From Verrucomicrobiia bacterium (GTDB lineage: Bacteria; Verrucomicrobiota; Verrucomicrobiia; Limisphaerales; UBA9464): a stretch of 64,000 nucleotides of DNA. The position numbers were made by a program, and so were the translations under genes. Below, in pieces: positions 26,851-38,007 of the stretch; position 1 is the first letter of the stretch; each line of letters starts with the position of its first letter. The stretch covers positions 1 through 64,000 of the forward strand of contig JAHCBB010000012.1 of the NCBI GenBank assembly GCA_019634635.1, read 5' to 3'. The notes beneath the pieces are model-generated. The model did no database searches, was not told the DNA's origin, and saw only the letters and a list, made by a program, of their open reading frames with translations.

Positions 26851-29268
26851 GTGAACGGCCACATTCCACCAAGCGACTCCGTGAAGCCTCCCGGACCCGT
26901 CTGCCCCAGCTGCAAGCAACCCGTGCCTGCGGGCTCACCCGCGGGATTATGCCCACGCTGCCTGCTCGCTGGCGGGGCGCAAACGCTCTCCGGAGGACCG
27001 GGGCCGCGGTTTGAGCCGCCATCCGTGGAGGCGGTGGCGGCCCTGTTTCCGGCACTCGAGATCATCGGACTGCTCGGGGCGGGCGGCATGGGTGCCGTCT
27101 ACAAGGCCCGCCAGCCGGCTCTGGACCGCCTGGTGGCCCTGAAGCTCCTGCCCAAGGGCGGCACCGACGGCGCCAACCTCTCCGAACGGTTCAATCGCGA
27201 GGCCCGTGCGCTGGCGCGGCTCAGCCATCCGAACATTGTTGCCGTCCATGAATTTGGGCAGGCGGGAGGGTTGTACTTCTTCATCATGGAGTTCGTGGAC
27301 GGCACGAACCTCCGCCGGCTCGAGCAGGCCGGCCGGCTGCCGCCCCGCGAGGCCCTTCAGATCATCCCCCAGATCTGCGATGCGCTCCAGTACGCCCACG
27401 ATGAAGGCGTGGTCCACCGCGACATCAAGCCCGAGAACGTGCTGGTGGACCGCAGGGGGCGGGTGAAAATCGCGGACTTCGGCCTGGCGAAAATCCTGGG
27501 GGTGGACCCCGACGCGCTGCGATTGACGGCGGATGGCCAGGTGATGGGGACGCCACACTACATGGCTCCCGAACAGATCGAGCGTCCGCTGACCGTGGAT
27601 CACCGCGCCGACATCTATTCGCTGGGGGTGGTCTTCTACGAGATGCTCACGGGCGACCTGCCCATCGGGCGATTTCCGCCGCCGTCGCGGAAGGTCGCCG
27701 TGGATGTGCGGCTCGACGAGGTTGTGCTGCGCGCGCTGGAGAACGATCCGCAGCGCCGCTATCAACAGGCTGGCGAGGTGAAAACCCGCCTTTCCTCCAT
27801 CCAGGAGACGCCAACCGAAGCCACCCCGGAGGCAACCCCATCGGCGACGACCTCCGGGGCACGCGGGGGACATTTCCCGCGATGGACCCAACGCCGGCAC
27901 CACCTGATCCTTGCCGGCCTCATCGGCCTCGTCGGGCTGGTGACCGGCAGCTTTTTTCTGAAGACCACCGTTCTTGATGCTCGTTTGCGCGGAGGCCTCT
28001 CGCGGGCGGCCACCGAAATCCGGGCCGAAAGGGATCCGGCGACGGGGCGTCCAACAGCCCGCATCCCCGGTGGCGGCATCGTGGAGGTGGTCGCCATCTC
28101 CGACGCAGGCGCAGCACCCAATGCCTGGTGGACACCGGACGGGCGTCCGCTGACGAACGCCGCCCTCCGTCCGGGCGCGATCGGCACGATCACGCACGAC
28201 GCGCCCGTGACGCTGAAGGATTTCGTGGTCCGGTTTCAGGACCTGCCCGACGGCGCCTCAGGCCCGCATCTGGACTTTGGCCCCGGCGTCAGCTGGACCG
28301 GTGGCGGCGAGGTGTTCGACGGCGGCCATCCGCTGCCGGGTGCGTGGCCGGTCCGGGCCGCGCTGCCGCCCGGACTGAAGCGGATGTCCCTCCGGGTCGG
28401 CTTTGACCTGGATCCGTGGAGGGTTGTGGCGACGTACGACGCGCAGGATCAGAATTCCACCCAGATCCGGCATCCGGGCGATCCCACCTGGCAGTCGTTC
28501 GTGCACCGGGCGTCGGATCATTCCGGATCGGCGCAGGTCACCCTGATCCTCGGCACGCGCAATCCCAACTGGCGCACCCGGGTGGTGGCCGTGACGACCA
28601 ACGGTGTGGCCCACGATTTCACCAGCGGGAATGGGACGCCCTCGGAATCGTCCGAAGTGTGGACCTTCTCATTCGCCGACGTGCCGCTGACGACGGTGAA
28701 GGCATTCGAGGTGCAGGTGCGGCCGGTGACATGGTTCGTGTTTCGTGATCTGGCGCTGGTGCCGTCTTCACCCCTGCCCGCGCCGGAACCGCTGTCGTTT
28801 TCCGAGACCATCGAACGCACCTTTGATGAACTGATTGATTTCGAAACCGGCCGAACCGGAACGTTCCCCCCCTCAAAGCCGGGTGACAACCCCTTCGCCG
28901 GCATCGGAGAGAACATTCTTTGGGCCCAGGAGAACGGCTTTGACGCCGCGGCGGGCGTGGGGGAGTTGCAGGTCCTGGATATGACCTTCGCCGCGGTGCC
29001 GGATTCCGAATGGGACACCCTCGCACCGCAGGACGTCGCCGACCGGCATGCCCGCGGCACCTTCCGACCCCGAACGCTCTCCCCGGTGTCGGGAGGTCAC
29101 GGCTTCCGGACCTTCGTGTACCGCACGCGTGAGGGAGGATCCGGGATCCTGCGGTTCCGGCAGATCGAGGAGGGGCGATCGGAGATAACCCTCCAGTTCA
29201 AGCGCGTCGAAACCGGACACTGGAACCCGACTCCGGCCACCCTGCCAAAAGTCTCGAGATCGCCATGA
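26851..29268 (+). CDS. Membrane Ser/Thr protein kinase (PknB type) with N-terminal zinc ribbon
   Basis: An 805-residue protein. It has a zinc ribbon near residues 17-40 (CPSCKQP and CPRC) and a kinase domain (about 68-320) with GAGGMGAVYKA, catalytic Lys98 in VALKLL, HRDIKPEN (Asp191), DFG (Asp209) and GTPHYMAPEQ; all catalytic residues are intact. A membrane helix follows at about 350-370 (HLILAGLIGLVGLVTGSFF). The C-terminal about 430 residues are beta-rich and probably periplasmic (EVVAIS, WWTPDGRPLTN). It starts with GTG at 26851, eight nt after a GGAGG site. Its stop overlaps the start of an ECF sigma gene, so it likely senses an extracytoplasmic signal and passes it to that factor; this is inferred from linkage. 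Confidence 0.92.
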   Translation: MNGHIPPSDSVKPPGPVCPSCKQPVPAGSPAGLCPRCLLAGGAQTLSGGPGPRFEPPSVEAVAALFPALEIIGLLGAGGMGAVYKARQPALDRLVALKLLPKGGTDGANLSERFNREARALARLSHPNIVAVHEFGQAGGLYFFIMEFVDGTNLRRLEQAGRLPPREALQIIPQICDALQYAHDEGVVHRDIKPENVLVDRRGRVKIADFGLAKILGVDPDALRLTADGQVMGTPHYMAPEQIERPLTVDHRADIYSLGVVFYEMLTGDLPIGRFPPPSRKVAVDVRLDEVVLRALENDPQRRYQQAGEVKTRLSSIQETPTEATPEATPSATTSGARGGHFPRWTQRRHHLILAGLIGLVGLVTGSFFLKTTVLDARLRGGLSRAATEIRAERDPATGRPTARIPGGGIVEVVAISDAGAAPNAWWTPDGRPLTNAALRPGAIGTITHDAPVTLKDFVVRFQDLPDGASGPHLDFGPGVSWTGGGEVFDGGHPLPGAWPVRAALPPGLKRMSLRVGFDLDPWRVVATYDAQDQNSTQIRHPGDPTWQSFVHRASDHSGSAQVTLILGTRNPNWRTRVVAVTTNGVAHDFTSGNGTPSESSEVWTFSFADVPLTTVKAFEVQVRPVTWFVFRDLALVPSSPLPAPEPLSFSETIERTFDELIDFETGRTGTFPPSKPGDNPFAGIGENILWAQENGFDAAAGVGELQVLDMTFAAVPDSEWDTLAPQDVADRHARGTFRPRTLSPVSGGHGFRTFVYRTREGGSGILRFRQIEEGRSEITLQFKRVETGHWNPTPATLPKVSRSP

Positions 29269-30008
29269 GCTCGGGTGCCGGATCCGCCTCACCGGAAAAC
29301 ACGGTGTTTGTCACCACCCGCTGGTCGGTGGTGTTGTCCGCCGGGCGTCGCTCGTCGCCCGATTCCGCGCGCGCCCTCGCGGAACTGTGCCGGCAATATT
29401 GGTATCCGCTCTACGCGTACGTCCGGCGGCAGGGTCGGTCCCGGGAAGATGCCGAGGACCTGACCCAGGCGTTCTTTGCGCGCCTCCTGGAAACGAACCC
29501 GCTGGAGGGCCTTGCCGCAGCGCACGGGCGGTTCCGGGCCTTCCTGCTCGCGGCGCTGAAGCATTTTCTCGCCAATCAATGGGACCGATCCCAACGCCAG
29601 AAGCGTGGCGGCGGCGCTGTGCACCTGTCCCTGGACTGGGAGGACGCCGACGGCCGTTACCATCTGGAGCCCGCCGACCCTGCCGGACCGGACCACCTCT
29701 TTGATCGCGAATGGGCCTTGGCCGTGCTCGGACAGGTGATCGCGCGTCTCTCCGTCGAGTGCGCCGCCGCCGGCAACGGACGCCTCTTCGAGCACACAAA
29801 GGGGTTTCTGACGTTGGGCGCGGAGAGCCGGACTTATGCCGACGCGGCCCGGGCGCTGGGCATGGAGGAGGGCACGATGCGTGTGGCGGTTCACCGCCTC
29901 CGCCGGCGCTACCGGGATCTGCTGCGTGAGGAGCTCGCGGGGACCCTCGCGGACCCTTCGATGGTGGACGAGGAGTTGCGATCGCTCCTGGCGGCCCTCG
30001 CAGGATAG
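29265..30008 (+). CDS. ECF-type RNA polymerase sigma factor, kinase-linked
   Basis: A 247-residue protein with the region 2 core ALAELCRQYWYPLYAYVRR and SREDAEDLTQAFFARLLE, then FRAFLLAALKHFLANQWDR. Region 4 is a helix-turn-helix with YADAARALGMEEGTMRVAVHRLRRRYRDLLREEL. The long insertion between regions 2 and 4 (about 110-170) and the ADPSMVDEELRSLLAAL tail are features of the large ECF groups found with Ser/Thr kinases in Verrucomicrobia and Planctomycetes. It begins 4 bp inside the kinase gene. No anti-sigma gene is adjacent, which fits regulation by phosphorylation or another partner. Confidence 0.88.
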   Translation: MSSGAGSASPENTVFVTTRWSVVLSAGRRSSPDSARALAELCRQYWYPLYAYVRRQGRSREDAEDLTQAFFARLLETNPLEGLAAAHGRFRAFLLAALKHFLANQWDRSQRQKRGGGAVHLSLDWEDADGRYHLEPADPAGPDHLFDREWALAVLGQVIARLSVECAAAGNGRLFEHTKGFLTLGAESRTYADAARALGMEEGTMRVAVHRLRRRYRDLLREELAGTLADPSMVDEELRSLLAALAG

Positions 30009-30062
30009 CCGGAGACGGCATCTCCGCGGTGGGGGTAGCCTGGGACCCCGGCGGGGCCCGGC

Positions 30063-32213
30063 TCAGGTGTCCGGGCTCGTTCTCGGCACCAGCTTGCCGT
30101 CGCGGACCCGCCGGCGGGAGACCTCCTGGCGCCGAAGCTCCAGGACCTTTTCGATGAACTCCACCTGGGCCCGGCGGAGGGGGGCGGACGCCTGGCGGGC
30201 CGGAATCTGATAGGTGCCGTTGGGCATCAGATGTCGCGCCTTGGTGTTGTCGGCCAACTCGGTGGCCAGGATGTCGCCGGTGAGTCGCTCGCGCAGGCGA
30301 CCATCCTCGATCGGGAACACCGCCTCGATGCGCCGGTGCAGGTTGCGGGGCATCCAGTCGGCGCTCCCCACATAGACCTCGGGCTGGTGCGCGTTGTCGA
30401 ACGACCAGATCCGCGCATGCTCGAGGAACCGGTCCACGATGCTCCGGACACGGATCCGCTCGCTCAGGCCGCGCACGCCCGGTCGCAGACAGCAGATGCC
30501 CCGGATGATGAGGTCAATCTCCACACCGGCAGCCGAGGCTTCATACAGGGCGTCAATCACCGGTGTTTCCACCAGGGCGTTCATTTTGGCCACAATCCGC
30601 GCCGGAAGGCCCGCCCGGGCGTGCGCCGCCTCGCGGTGGATCAGGGCCAGGATGCGGTCGAGCATGTCGAACGGCGCCAGCAACAGCCGGCGTGACGGCT
30701 GTGGACGGCAGATCCCGGTGATCAGGTTGAAGAGGTCGGTTGCGTCCTCCCCGAACTCCGGACGGCAGGTCAGCAGTCCGATGTCGGTGTAAAGCCTGGC
30801 GGTGGCGGGATTGTAGTTCCCCGTGCCGAGGTGGACGTAGCGGCGGATGCCATCGTCATCGGCCCGGACGACGAGGGCGACCTTGCAGTGGATCTTGTAT
30901 CCGACAACGCCGTAGATCACATGCACCCCGGCCTCTTCCAAAGCCCGGGACCAACGGATGTTGTTGGCCTCATCAAAGCGGGCCTTGAGCTCCACGACCG
31001 CGGTGACCTGCTTGCCGTTCTTCACCGCATTCATGAGGGCCCCGACGATCCGGGGATCGCCACCGGTTCGATACAAGGTCTGCTTGATCGCCAGCACCTT
31101 CGGGTCCTCGGCGGCCTGCTCGAGAAACGTCACCACCGACCCAAAGCTGTCGTAGGGATGGTGGAAAAGGATGTCCCGTTCCTGGATTGCGGCAAAGAGG
31201 TCCTGCTTCCCGCGCAACGCCGCGGCTACCGGCGCGTGAAACGGGGGGTCCCGCAACTCGGGTGCATGGGCGTCCTCGACGATGGCCATCAGCCGCGTGG
31301 GATTGACCGGGCCGTCCACGACGTAAAGTTCCTCGGGCGTCAGGCCCACATGGGCCAGGAGGTCGGCGGTGACATCGGCGGGACAGTCCGCCGAGACCTC
31401 CAGCCGTACCGCAGCGCCGCGCTTCCTTTTGTCGAGTTCATGCTCCACCGCCCGGAGCAGGTTCGGCACTTCCTCCTCGTCAATGTAGAGCTCGCTGTTG
31501 CGCGTCACCCGGAAGGTCCAGCATCCCTCCAGCGTCATCCCGGGAAACAGGTCCCCGAGGAACCTGCTGATCAGCTGGTGGAGGAAGATGTAGCACTGGC
31601 GGCCCGGTTGCGCCGGCACCTGCACCAGCCGCGGGAGCCCGCGGGGCACCTGCACCACGGCGAGGGACTGCCGGAGCTGCCCCCGGTGCGGCCCATGCAG
31701 CCGGACGATGAGATTCAGCGATTTGTTGAGCAGTTGCGGAAAGGGATGCGCGGGATCCAACGCCAGCGGGGTCAGCACCGGTGACACCTTCTCGCGGTAG
31801 TAATCGGCGAGCCAGGCGGCGGCGTCCGCGGCGAGGGCGTCCGGATCCAGGAAACCGATGCCGTGCCGTTCGAGCGCCGGCACCAGTTCTTTGCGCCAGC
31901 AACGGTACGCATCGCCCACCAGACCCAGCACCCGGCGTCGAATGGCCGTCAGCGTTTCGGAGGCATCCAGCCCGTCTGGAGTCCGCTCCCGAACCCCCGC
32001 CTGACGGGCTTCCATCAGTCCGGCAACCCGCACCTCGAAAAACTCGTCGAGATTCGAGTTGAAGATGCAGAAAAACTTCACCCGCTCGAGCAGCGGGGTG
32101 TCCGGCGCCAGGGCCTCGTCGAGGACTCGTTGATTGAATTCCAGCCAGCTGAGGTCCCGGTTGAAGTACCGGCGTCTCGGTTTGCGGGGGATTGCCGGAT
32201 GACGAGTGGACAT
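30063..32213 (-). CDS. ppk1: Polyphosphate kinase 1
   Basis: A 716-residue enzyme, the usual PPK1 length, that reversibly makes inorganic polyphosphate from ATP. It opens with YFNRDLSWLEFNQRVLDEA, the family signature. In the C-terminal catalytic domains are HHPYDSF, LAIKQTLYRTGGD (contacts for phosphate and Mg), GYKIHCKVALVV (the autophosphorylated His lies in KIHCK), VHLGTGNYNP and SADWMPRNLHRRIE. All key residues are present. Located 35 bp downstream of the cytochrome b-c gene on the same strand. The gap holds a G-rich tract on the plus strand. Confidence 0.96.
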   Translation of the reverse strand: MSTRHPAIPRKPRRRYFNRDLSWLEFNQRVLDEALAPDTPLLERVKFFCIFNSNLDEFFEVRVAGLMEARQAGVRERTPDGLDASETLTAIRRRVLGLVGDAYRCWRKELVPALERHGIGFLDPDALAADAAAWLADYYREKVSPVLTPLALDPAHPFPQLLNKSLNLIVRLHGPHRGQLRQSLAVVQVPRGLPRLVQVPAQPGRQCYIFLHQLISRFLGDLFPGMTLEGCWTFRVTRNSELYIDEEEVPNLLRAVEHELDKRKRGAAVRLEVSADCPADVTADLLAHVGLTPEELYVVDGPVNPTRLMAIVEDAHAPELRDPPFHAPVAAALRGKQDLFAAIQERDILFHHPYDSFGSVVTFLEQAAEDPKVLAIKQTLYRTGGDPRIVGALMNAVKNGKQVTAVVELKARFDEANNIRWSRALEEAGVHVIYGVVGYKIHCKVALVVRADDDGIRRYVHLGTGNYNPATARLYTDIGLLTCRPEFGEDATDLFNLITGICRPQPSRRLLLAPFDMLDRILALIHREAAHARAGLPARIVAKMNALVETPVIDALYEASAAGVEIDLIIRGICCLRPGVRGLSERIRVRSIVDRFLEHARIWSFDNAHQPEVYVGSADWMPRNLHRRIEAVFPIEDGRLRERLTGDILATELADNTKARHLMPNGTYQIPARQASAPLRRAQVEFIEKVLELRRQEVSRRRVRDGKLVPRTSPDT

Positions 32214-32248
32214 GGAGTGGTCCGGGGGCGGGGGGCCGGGGGGGGCGT

Positions 32249-34057
32249 TCAGTTGCGGACCGCTCCGGAGGTGGTGACGGGCGAACCGGGCCGGTACCAG
32301 TCCTCGCGCAGCCAGTCGGCGAGCAACCCGATGGACCTCTCGTCCAGTTGGCCGGTGGACAAGAACGCGGGCATCCGGTCGTTGCGCCGCCCGTAAAATC
32401 GCTCGTGGCCCGGGTCAGCGATGATGCCGATGATCCACTCCCGGGAGCCCCATCCGGTCAGGTCCGGGGCGGTGGCATCCTCATCGGGTTCGCGGAAGGC
32501 GTGGCAGTCGGTGCAACCGAACTCGGAACGGACCAACCGGCGCCCTTCCTCAATCAACCCGGCGTCCCGAAGATCATCAGACGCCTGAAGCGGCAGCCCG
32601 GCCTCGGCGCTGACCGCGGCAATCACCTGGACCAGGCCGGCCCGCTGTTCCGCGTCGTACCGGGCCACCTTCTGCTTCACAAACCGGACCATCTTCCCCT
32701 CGCGAAACTTCGTGCCGCCATAGTAGTCGGGTCCGTCCACACGGTCGGGGTCCAGCAATCCCGAAAGCCACGTGCGGGATCCGAAGCCCTTGAGGTCCGG
32801 GGCACTTGGCGCATCGGCGACCGCGTTTCCCAGCCCGTCGTGGCCGCCGAAGCGATGACAACTGGCGCAATTTTGGGCGAAAAGTCGCGGACCCTGTGTG
32901 AGGGGATCCTCGCGAAGCAGCGTCACGGCGCCCGTCGGTGGAATGCCTCCGGCGGCCTGGGCGAGCTCGACGACGCGACGCGCATCCCGTGAAGCCTGTT
33001 CCCGGGCGGCAAGAAAGGTGGGATCGGCGAGATCCTGCCGGCGGGCCTGGAGGGTCAGCAACAGTGCCCCAATTCCGATGGATGCCAGAAAGGCGAGATT
33101 GAACCGGTGACCCAGCCGCCATCGGCCGATCAGGGGCATCGCGGCCAGGATCAGCAACGCGAGGGTCGGGATGACAATGGCACCCCAGACCTCGGTGTGG
33201 CCCGGGAAGTACTTCAGGAACTCGAAGAGGAAGAGAAAGTACCACTCCGGCCGCGCCGCGGGAAACGGCTCGCTGGGATCCGCCGGCGCCGAAAGCTCGG
33301 CCCCGTGGAAGGCCAGGGTCAGGAACACAACAGTCGCCAGCACGGCCAGCGCGGCGACGGCATCCATCAATACCTGGTCGGGCCAGAAGGGAGCGTCCGG
33401 ACGCCGCAGCGGGCGCCGTGCCGTCACGCCGTGCCGGCGGAACAGGGCGATATGGCCGACGATCAGGAGGACGACTCCCGCCGGAAGGAATCCGGCATGG
33501 AGCGCAAAAAAGCGGGTGAGCGTCAGGTTCCCGTAGTCGGCCCCGCCGACGATCAGGCGCTGAATCTGGTCCCCGAACAACGGCGTCACCGCGGCAATGT
33601 TGGTCGCCACCTTCGTCGCCCAATAGCCCTTCTGGTCCCAGGGCAGCAGGTATCCCGTAAGCGCCAGAGCCAGAGTGAGCAGGAGAAGCCCGAGTCCGAA
33701 CCAGAAATTCACCTCGCGCGGCGCATGATACGCCCCGTCAATCACCACTTGCATCAGGTGCAGCACCAGGAGCACCACCATGATCTGCGCGGTGAAGTGG
33801 TGAAGCCCCCGCAGGAACCATCCACCCGTCATTTCATGCTGGATGTAATAGACGGATTCCCAGGCGGTCAGGGACCCCGGGCTGTAGGCCGACCAGAGGA
33901 AGGCGCCGGTGATGAACTGAATGAGCAGGCAGAACGTGAGGGCACTGCCCCAGACATACCGCCACCGCGCACCTCCCGGGATGTTCTCGAACAGCACCTC
34001 ATGGACCAGACGCCGCAGCCCGGTCCGCGAATCCACCCAGTCCAGAAGTGGCTTCAT
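32249..34057 (-). CDS. Cytochrome b fused to a di-heme cytochrome c
   Basis: A 602-residue fusion. Residues 1-340 are a complete cytochrome b: the N-terminal part has HHFTAQIMVVLLVLHL and YHAPREVNFWFGLGLLLL (heme-ligand His pairs) and LTGYLLPWDQKGYW, and the subunit-IV-like part has PEWYFLFLFEFLKY, the Qo-site PEWY motif. Residues about 370-602 are two class-I cytochrome c domains with CASCH (first Cys about 397) and CTDCH (first Cys about 515), each followed by DLTGWGSR/DLKGFGSR and a distal Met region. With the Rieske protein it would form a bc-type quinol oxidase complex in the inner membrane, with the cytochrome c1 role carried by the fused c domains. Start chosen at MKPLLDW (34057). Confidence 0.93.
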   Translation of the reverse strand: MKPLLDWVDSRTGLRRLVHEVLFENIPGGARWRYVWGSALTFCLLIQFITGAFLWSAYSPGSLTAWESVYYIQHEMTGGWFLRGLHHFTAQIMVVLLVLHLMQVVIDGAYHAPREVNFWFGLGLLLLTLALALTGYLLPWDQKGYWATKVATNIAAVTPLFGDQIQRLIVGGADYGNLTLTRFFALHAGFLPAGVVLLIVGHIALFRRHGVTARRPLRRPDAPFWPDQVLMDAVAALAVLATVVFLTLAFHGAELSAPADPSEPFPAARPEWYFLFLFEFLKYFPGHTEVWGAIVIPTLALLILAAMPLIGRWRLGHRFNLAFLASIGIGALLLTLQARRQDLADPTFLAAREQASRDARRVVELAQAAGGIPPTGAVTLLREDPLTQGPRLFAQNCASCHRFGGHDGLGNAVADAPSAPDLKGFGSRTWLSGLLDPDRVDGPDYYGGTKFREGKMVRFVKQKVARYDAEQRAGLVQVIAAVSAEAGLPLQASDDLRDAGLIEEGRRLVRSEFGCTDCHAFREPDEDATAPDLTGWGSREWIIGIIADPGHERFYGRRNDRMPAFLSTGQLDERSIGLLADWLREDWYRPGSPVTTSGAVRN

Positions 34058-34605
34058 GCCAACACCCGCTTCTCGCTCTGGCCGGCCTGGAAATTCTCGT
34101 AACGGACCCACACCTCCTCCCCGCGGATCTCGACGGGGAGGGTGTCCATCGGCCGCGGACTCGGGCTTCTGGGGTCGTTGATCGCCCCGTCAATGGCGAA
34201 CGTGCTGTTGTGACAGGGACACAGGAAATCCCGGGCCTCCGGCCGGTAATCCACGAAGCATCCGGCATGGGGGCAAACCGTCTGGAGCGCCTCCACCTCC
34301 CGTTCGCCCGTCCGTCGGAGATAAACAGCACCGACCGGAACGGCCGGCATCCGGGTCCAGGCATCCACACGGTCGGCCAGCACGGTGAACCTCCGCGGTG
34401 TCCCGTCGGCCGGCAGCGCTGTCAGGGACGCGATCCGCCGGAATCCGGCACCCCGGGCATCGCCGCGCCGGCGCAGCGGGTCGAGCCAGACCCATAATCC
34501 CGCGGCGACCGGCACCAGGGTCGCCAGGCCTCCGATCACCAGCGCGAGGGCTTCCTTGACGAAGGACCGGCGCGTTCCGCCCGTTGAATCCACCGCATTG
34601 GACAT
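34054..34605 (-). CDS. Rieske iron-sulfur protein
   Basis: A 183-residue protein with a Tat-like/anchor N-terminus (RRSFVKEALALVIGGLATL) and the two Rieske cluster motifs, CPHAGC (about 111-116) and CPCHNSTF (about 129-136), which bind the [2Fe-2S] cluster through two Cys and two His. It takes electrons from quinol at the cytochrome b Qo site. Its stop overlaps the cytochrome b-c start by 4 bp, so the two subunits are translated together. It is upstream of the cytochrome gene; no separate cytochrome c1 or f gene is present. Confidence 0.95.
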   Translation of the reverse strand: MSNAVDSTGGTRRSFVKEALALVIGGLATLVPVAAGLWVWLDPLRRRGDARGAGFRRIASLTALPADGTPRRFTVLADRVDAWTRMPAVPVGAVYLRRTGEREVEALQTVCPHAGCFVDYRPEARDFLCPCHNSTFAIDGAINDPRSPSPRPMDTLPVEIRGEEVWVRYENFQAGQSEKRVLA

Positions 34606-34814
34606 GACGGACGATGAAAACCCGGCGGCCGCAGGTCAGGCGAGCGTGGAATTCCCGGAACCGGGCGCCGTCCGTCCCGTTGAGGGGCTTGCCTGGGCAC
34701 CCGCAGCGGACCGTCAAGCCCAGGACGGCATCGGACACCCTTTCCAGAGGACGGCACCCGGCCTTCCCCCCCCCGGGAGGGCGACGGTTGCATCACGCCA
34801 CGTCGCCGGCCGGA

Positions 34815-35756
34815 CTAGCGGCGCGGCCGGGCAGGGCGCTTGCGCGGCGGTGCCTTGCGGGTGCGGGGACCGCGCCCCTTGAACGTCAGTTCCGCAATCC
34901 CGGACTTGTCGAGTTCCCCGAGACCCGCGGCGACCATGCGGCGGAACTGCGAATGAGCGGCTGCGGCAAGCGGGGTCTTCAATCCCGCCCCTTTGGCCAG
35001 ACGAAGGGCGATGCCACTGTCCTTGGCCGCATGGGCGGCGCTGAAAAAGCAGGAATGGTCGCGGTTGACCATGTCCTCGCCGTCGGTGGCCAGGACCCGG
35101 CTGTTGGCCCCGGTCTGGGAAAACACCTCCATCAGCACCTTCAGGTCCAGACCGAGGGCCGCCCCAAGGCCGAGCCCTTCCGCCAGGCCGGCCGTGTTGA
35201 TGTTCATCACCATGTTGACCAGGGCCTTCACCTGGGCCGCCGTGCCGGTCGGCCCGATGTAGCGGAGCAGCTTTCCGTCGTCGGCCAGCGTGCGCAGCAA
35301 AGGTTCCACCCGCTCAAACACCGCGCGGTCGCCACCGATCATCAGGTAGAGCGTCCCATTGCGGGCCTGGGTGATGCTCGACGCCATGCAGGCCTCCAGG
35401 CTTTCCGCCTTCGCCTTCCGGGCCCGCTTGCGGACCTCGACGTGCACCGCGGGCGTGATCGTCGCACAGTTGATGAAGGTCCGCCCCCGCGCCCCGGTGA
35501 GCAGACTGTCGCCCCGGGTCGCAAACACCCGGTCCATGGCCTTGTCGTCGGTGACCACCGTGAAGATGACGTCCGCCAGCGAGGTCACCTCCGCGAGGCT
35601 GGCCGCAGCGGTGCAGCCGAGCTCACTGGCAATTGCCGCCGCCGCCGCCGGCCGCGCGTCGTAAACGGCGGTGACCTGGAATCCACTCTCGGCCAGCCGA
35701 CGGGCCATATTGGCTCCCATGCGGCCGACCCCCACCACTGCAATGCGTTGACTCAT
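34815..35756 (-). CDS. 3-hydroxyisobutyrate / 6-phosphogluconate dehydrogenase-like oxidoreductase
   Basis: A 313-residue NAD(P)-dependent dehydrogenase. The Rossmann start is VVGVGRMGANMARRLAESGF. The ADVIFTVVTDDKAMDRVF strand, then ESLEACMASSITQARNGTL (normally DAPVSGGxxGAxxGTL), lead to TAAQVKALVNMVMNIN, with the catalytic Lys in the K-x-x-x-N segment. The DAPVSGG Ser/Gly loop is altered to EACMASSIT, so substrate binding may differ from typical 3-hydroxyisobutyrate dehydrogenases. A basic Pro/Arg/Lys-rich C-terminal tail (about 290-313) is unusual. Start at the ATG at 35756. Confidence 0.82.
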   Translation of the reverse strand: MSQRIAVVGVGRMGANMARRLAESGFQVTAVYDARPAAAAAIASELGCTAAASLAEVTSLADVIFTVVTDDKAMDRVFATRGDSLLTGARGRTFINCATITPAVHVEVRKRARKAKAESLEACMASSITQARNGTLYLMIGGDRAVFERVEPLLRTLADDGKLLRYIGPTGTAAQVKALVNMVMNINTAGLAEGLGLGAALGLDLKVLMEVFSQTGANSRVLATDGEDMVNRDHSCFFSAAHAAKDSGIALRLAKGAGLKTPLAAAAHSQFRRMVAAGLGELDKSGIAELTFKGRGPRTRKAPPRKRPARPRR

Positions 35757-36035
35757 GGTTTGAAGTAGGAAAATAAAGAATTGCGGTTGACCGGCGCATG
35801 ATGGCGAAGCCGGACTTCTTTGCACGCCCAGATTCGATTCCCGGGACGCCCCCACTGCGGCGCCAGTGCCAAAGGCGTCTTGCGAATGTGACATCTTCGG
35901 CGTGGCGTGACACATCCGGATCTGATCCCGGAGCGCCAGACATGCCGAGGAAGGGCCGCATTTCCTGAAAAATCCGTCGAAAAGCGCCCGTGCCGCCCGA
36001 TCGGCACCCCGCTTGCGATGCGGCCGATAGAAACT

Positions 36036-37976
<1,941 letters not shown>

Positions 37977-38007
37977 CACCCCCGGATCCGGGCTCCCAGG
38001 CCCGTTC

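Noticed and set aside
30009..30062. Small hairpin CGGAGA/TCTCCG between the sigma factor and ppk1
   Set aside because: Only 6-bp arms and no T-run; too weak to call a terminator.
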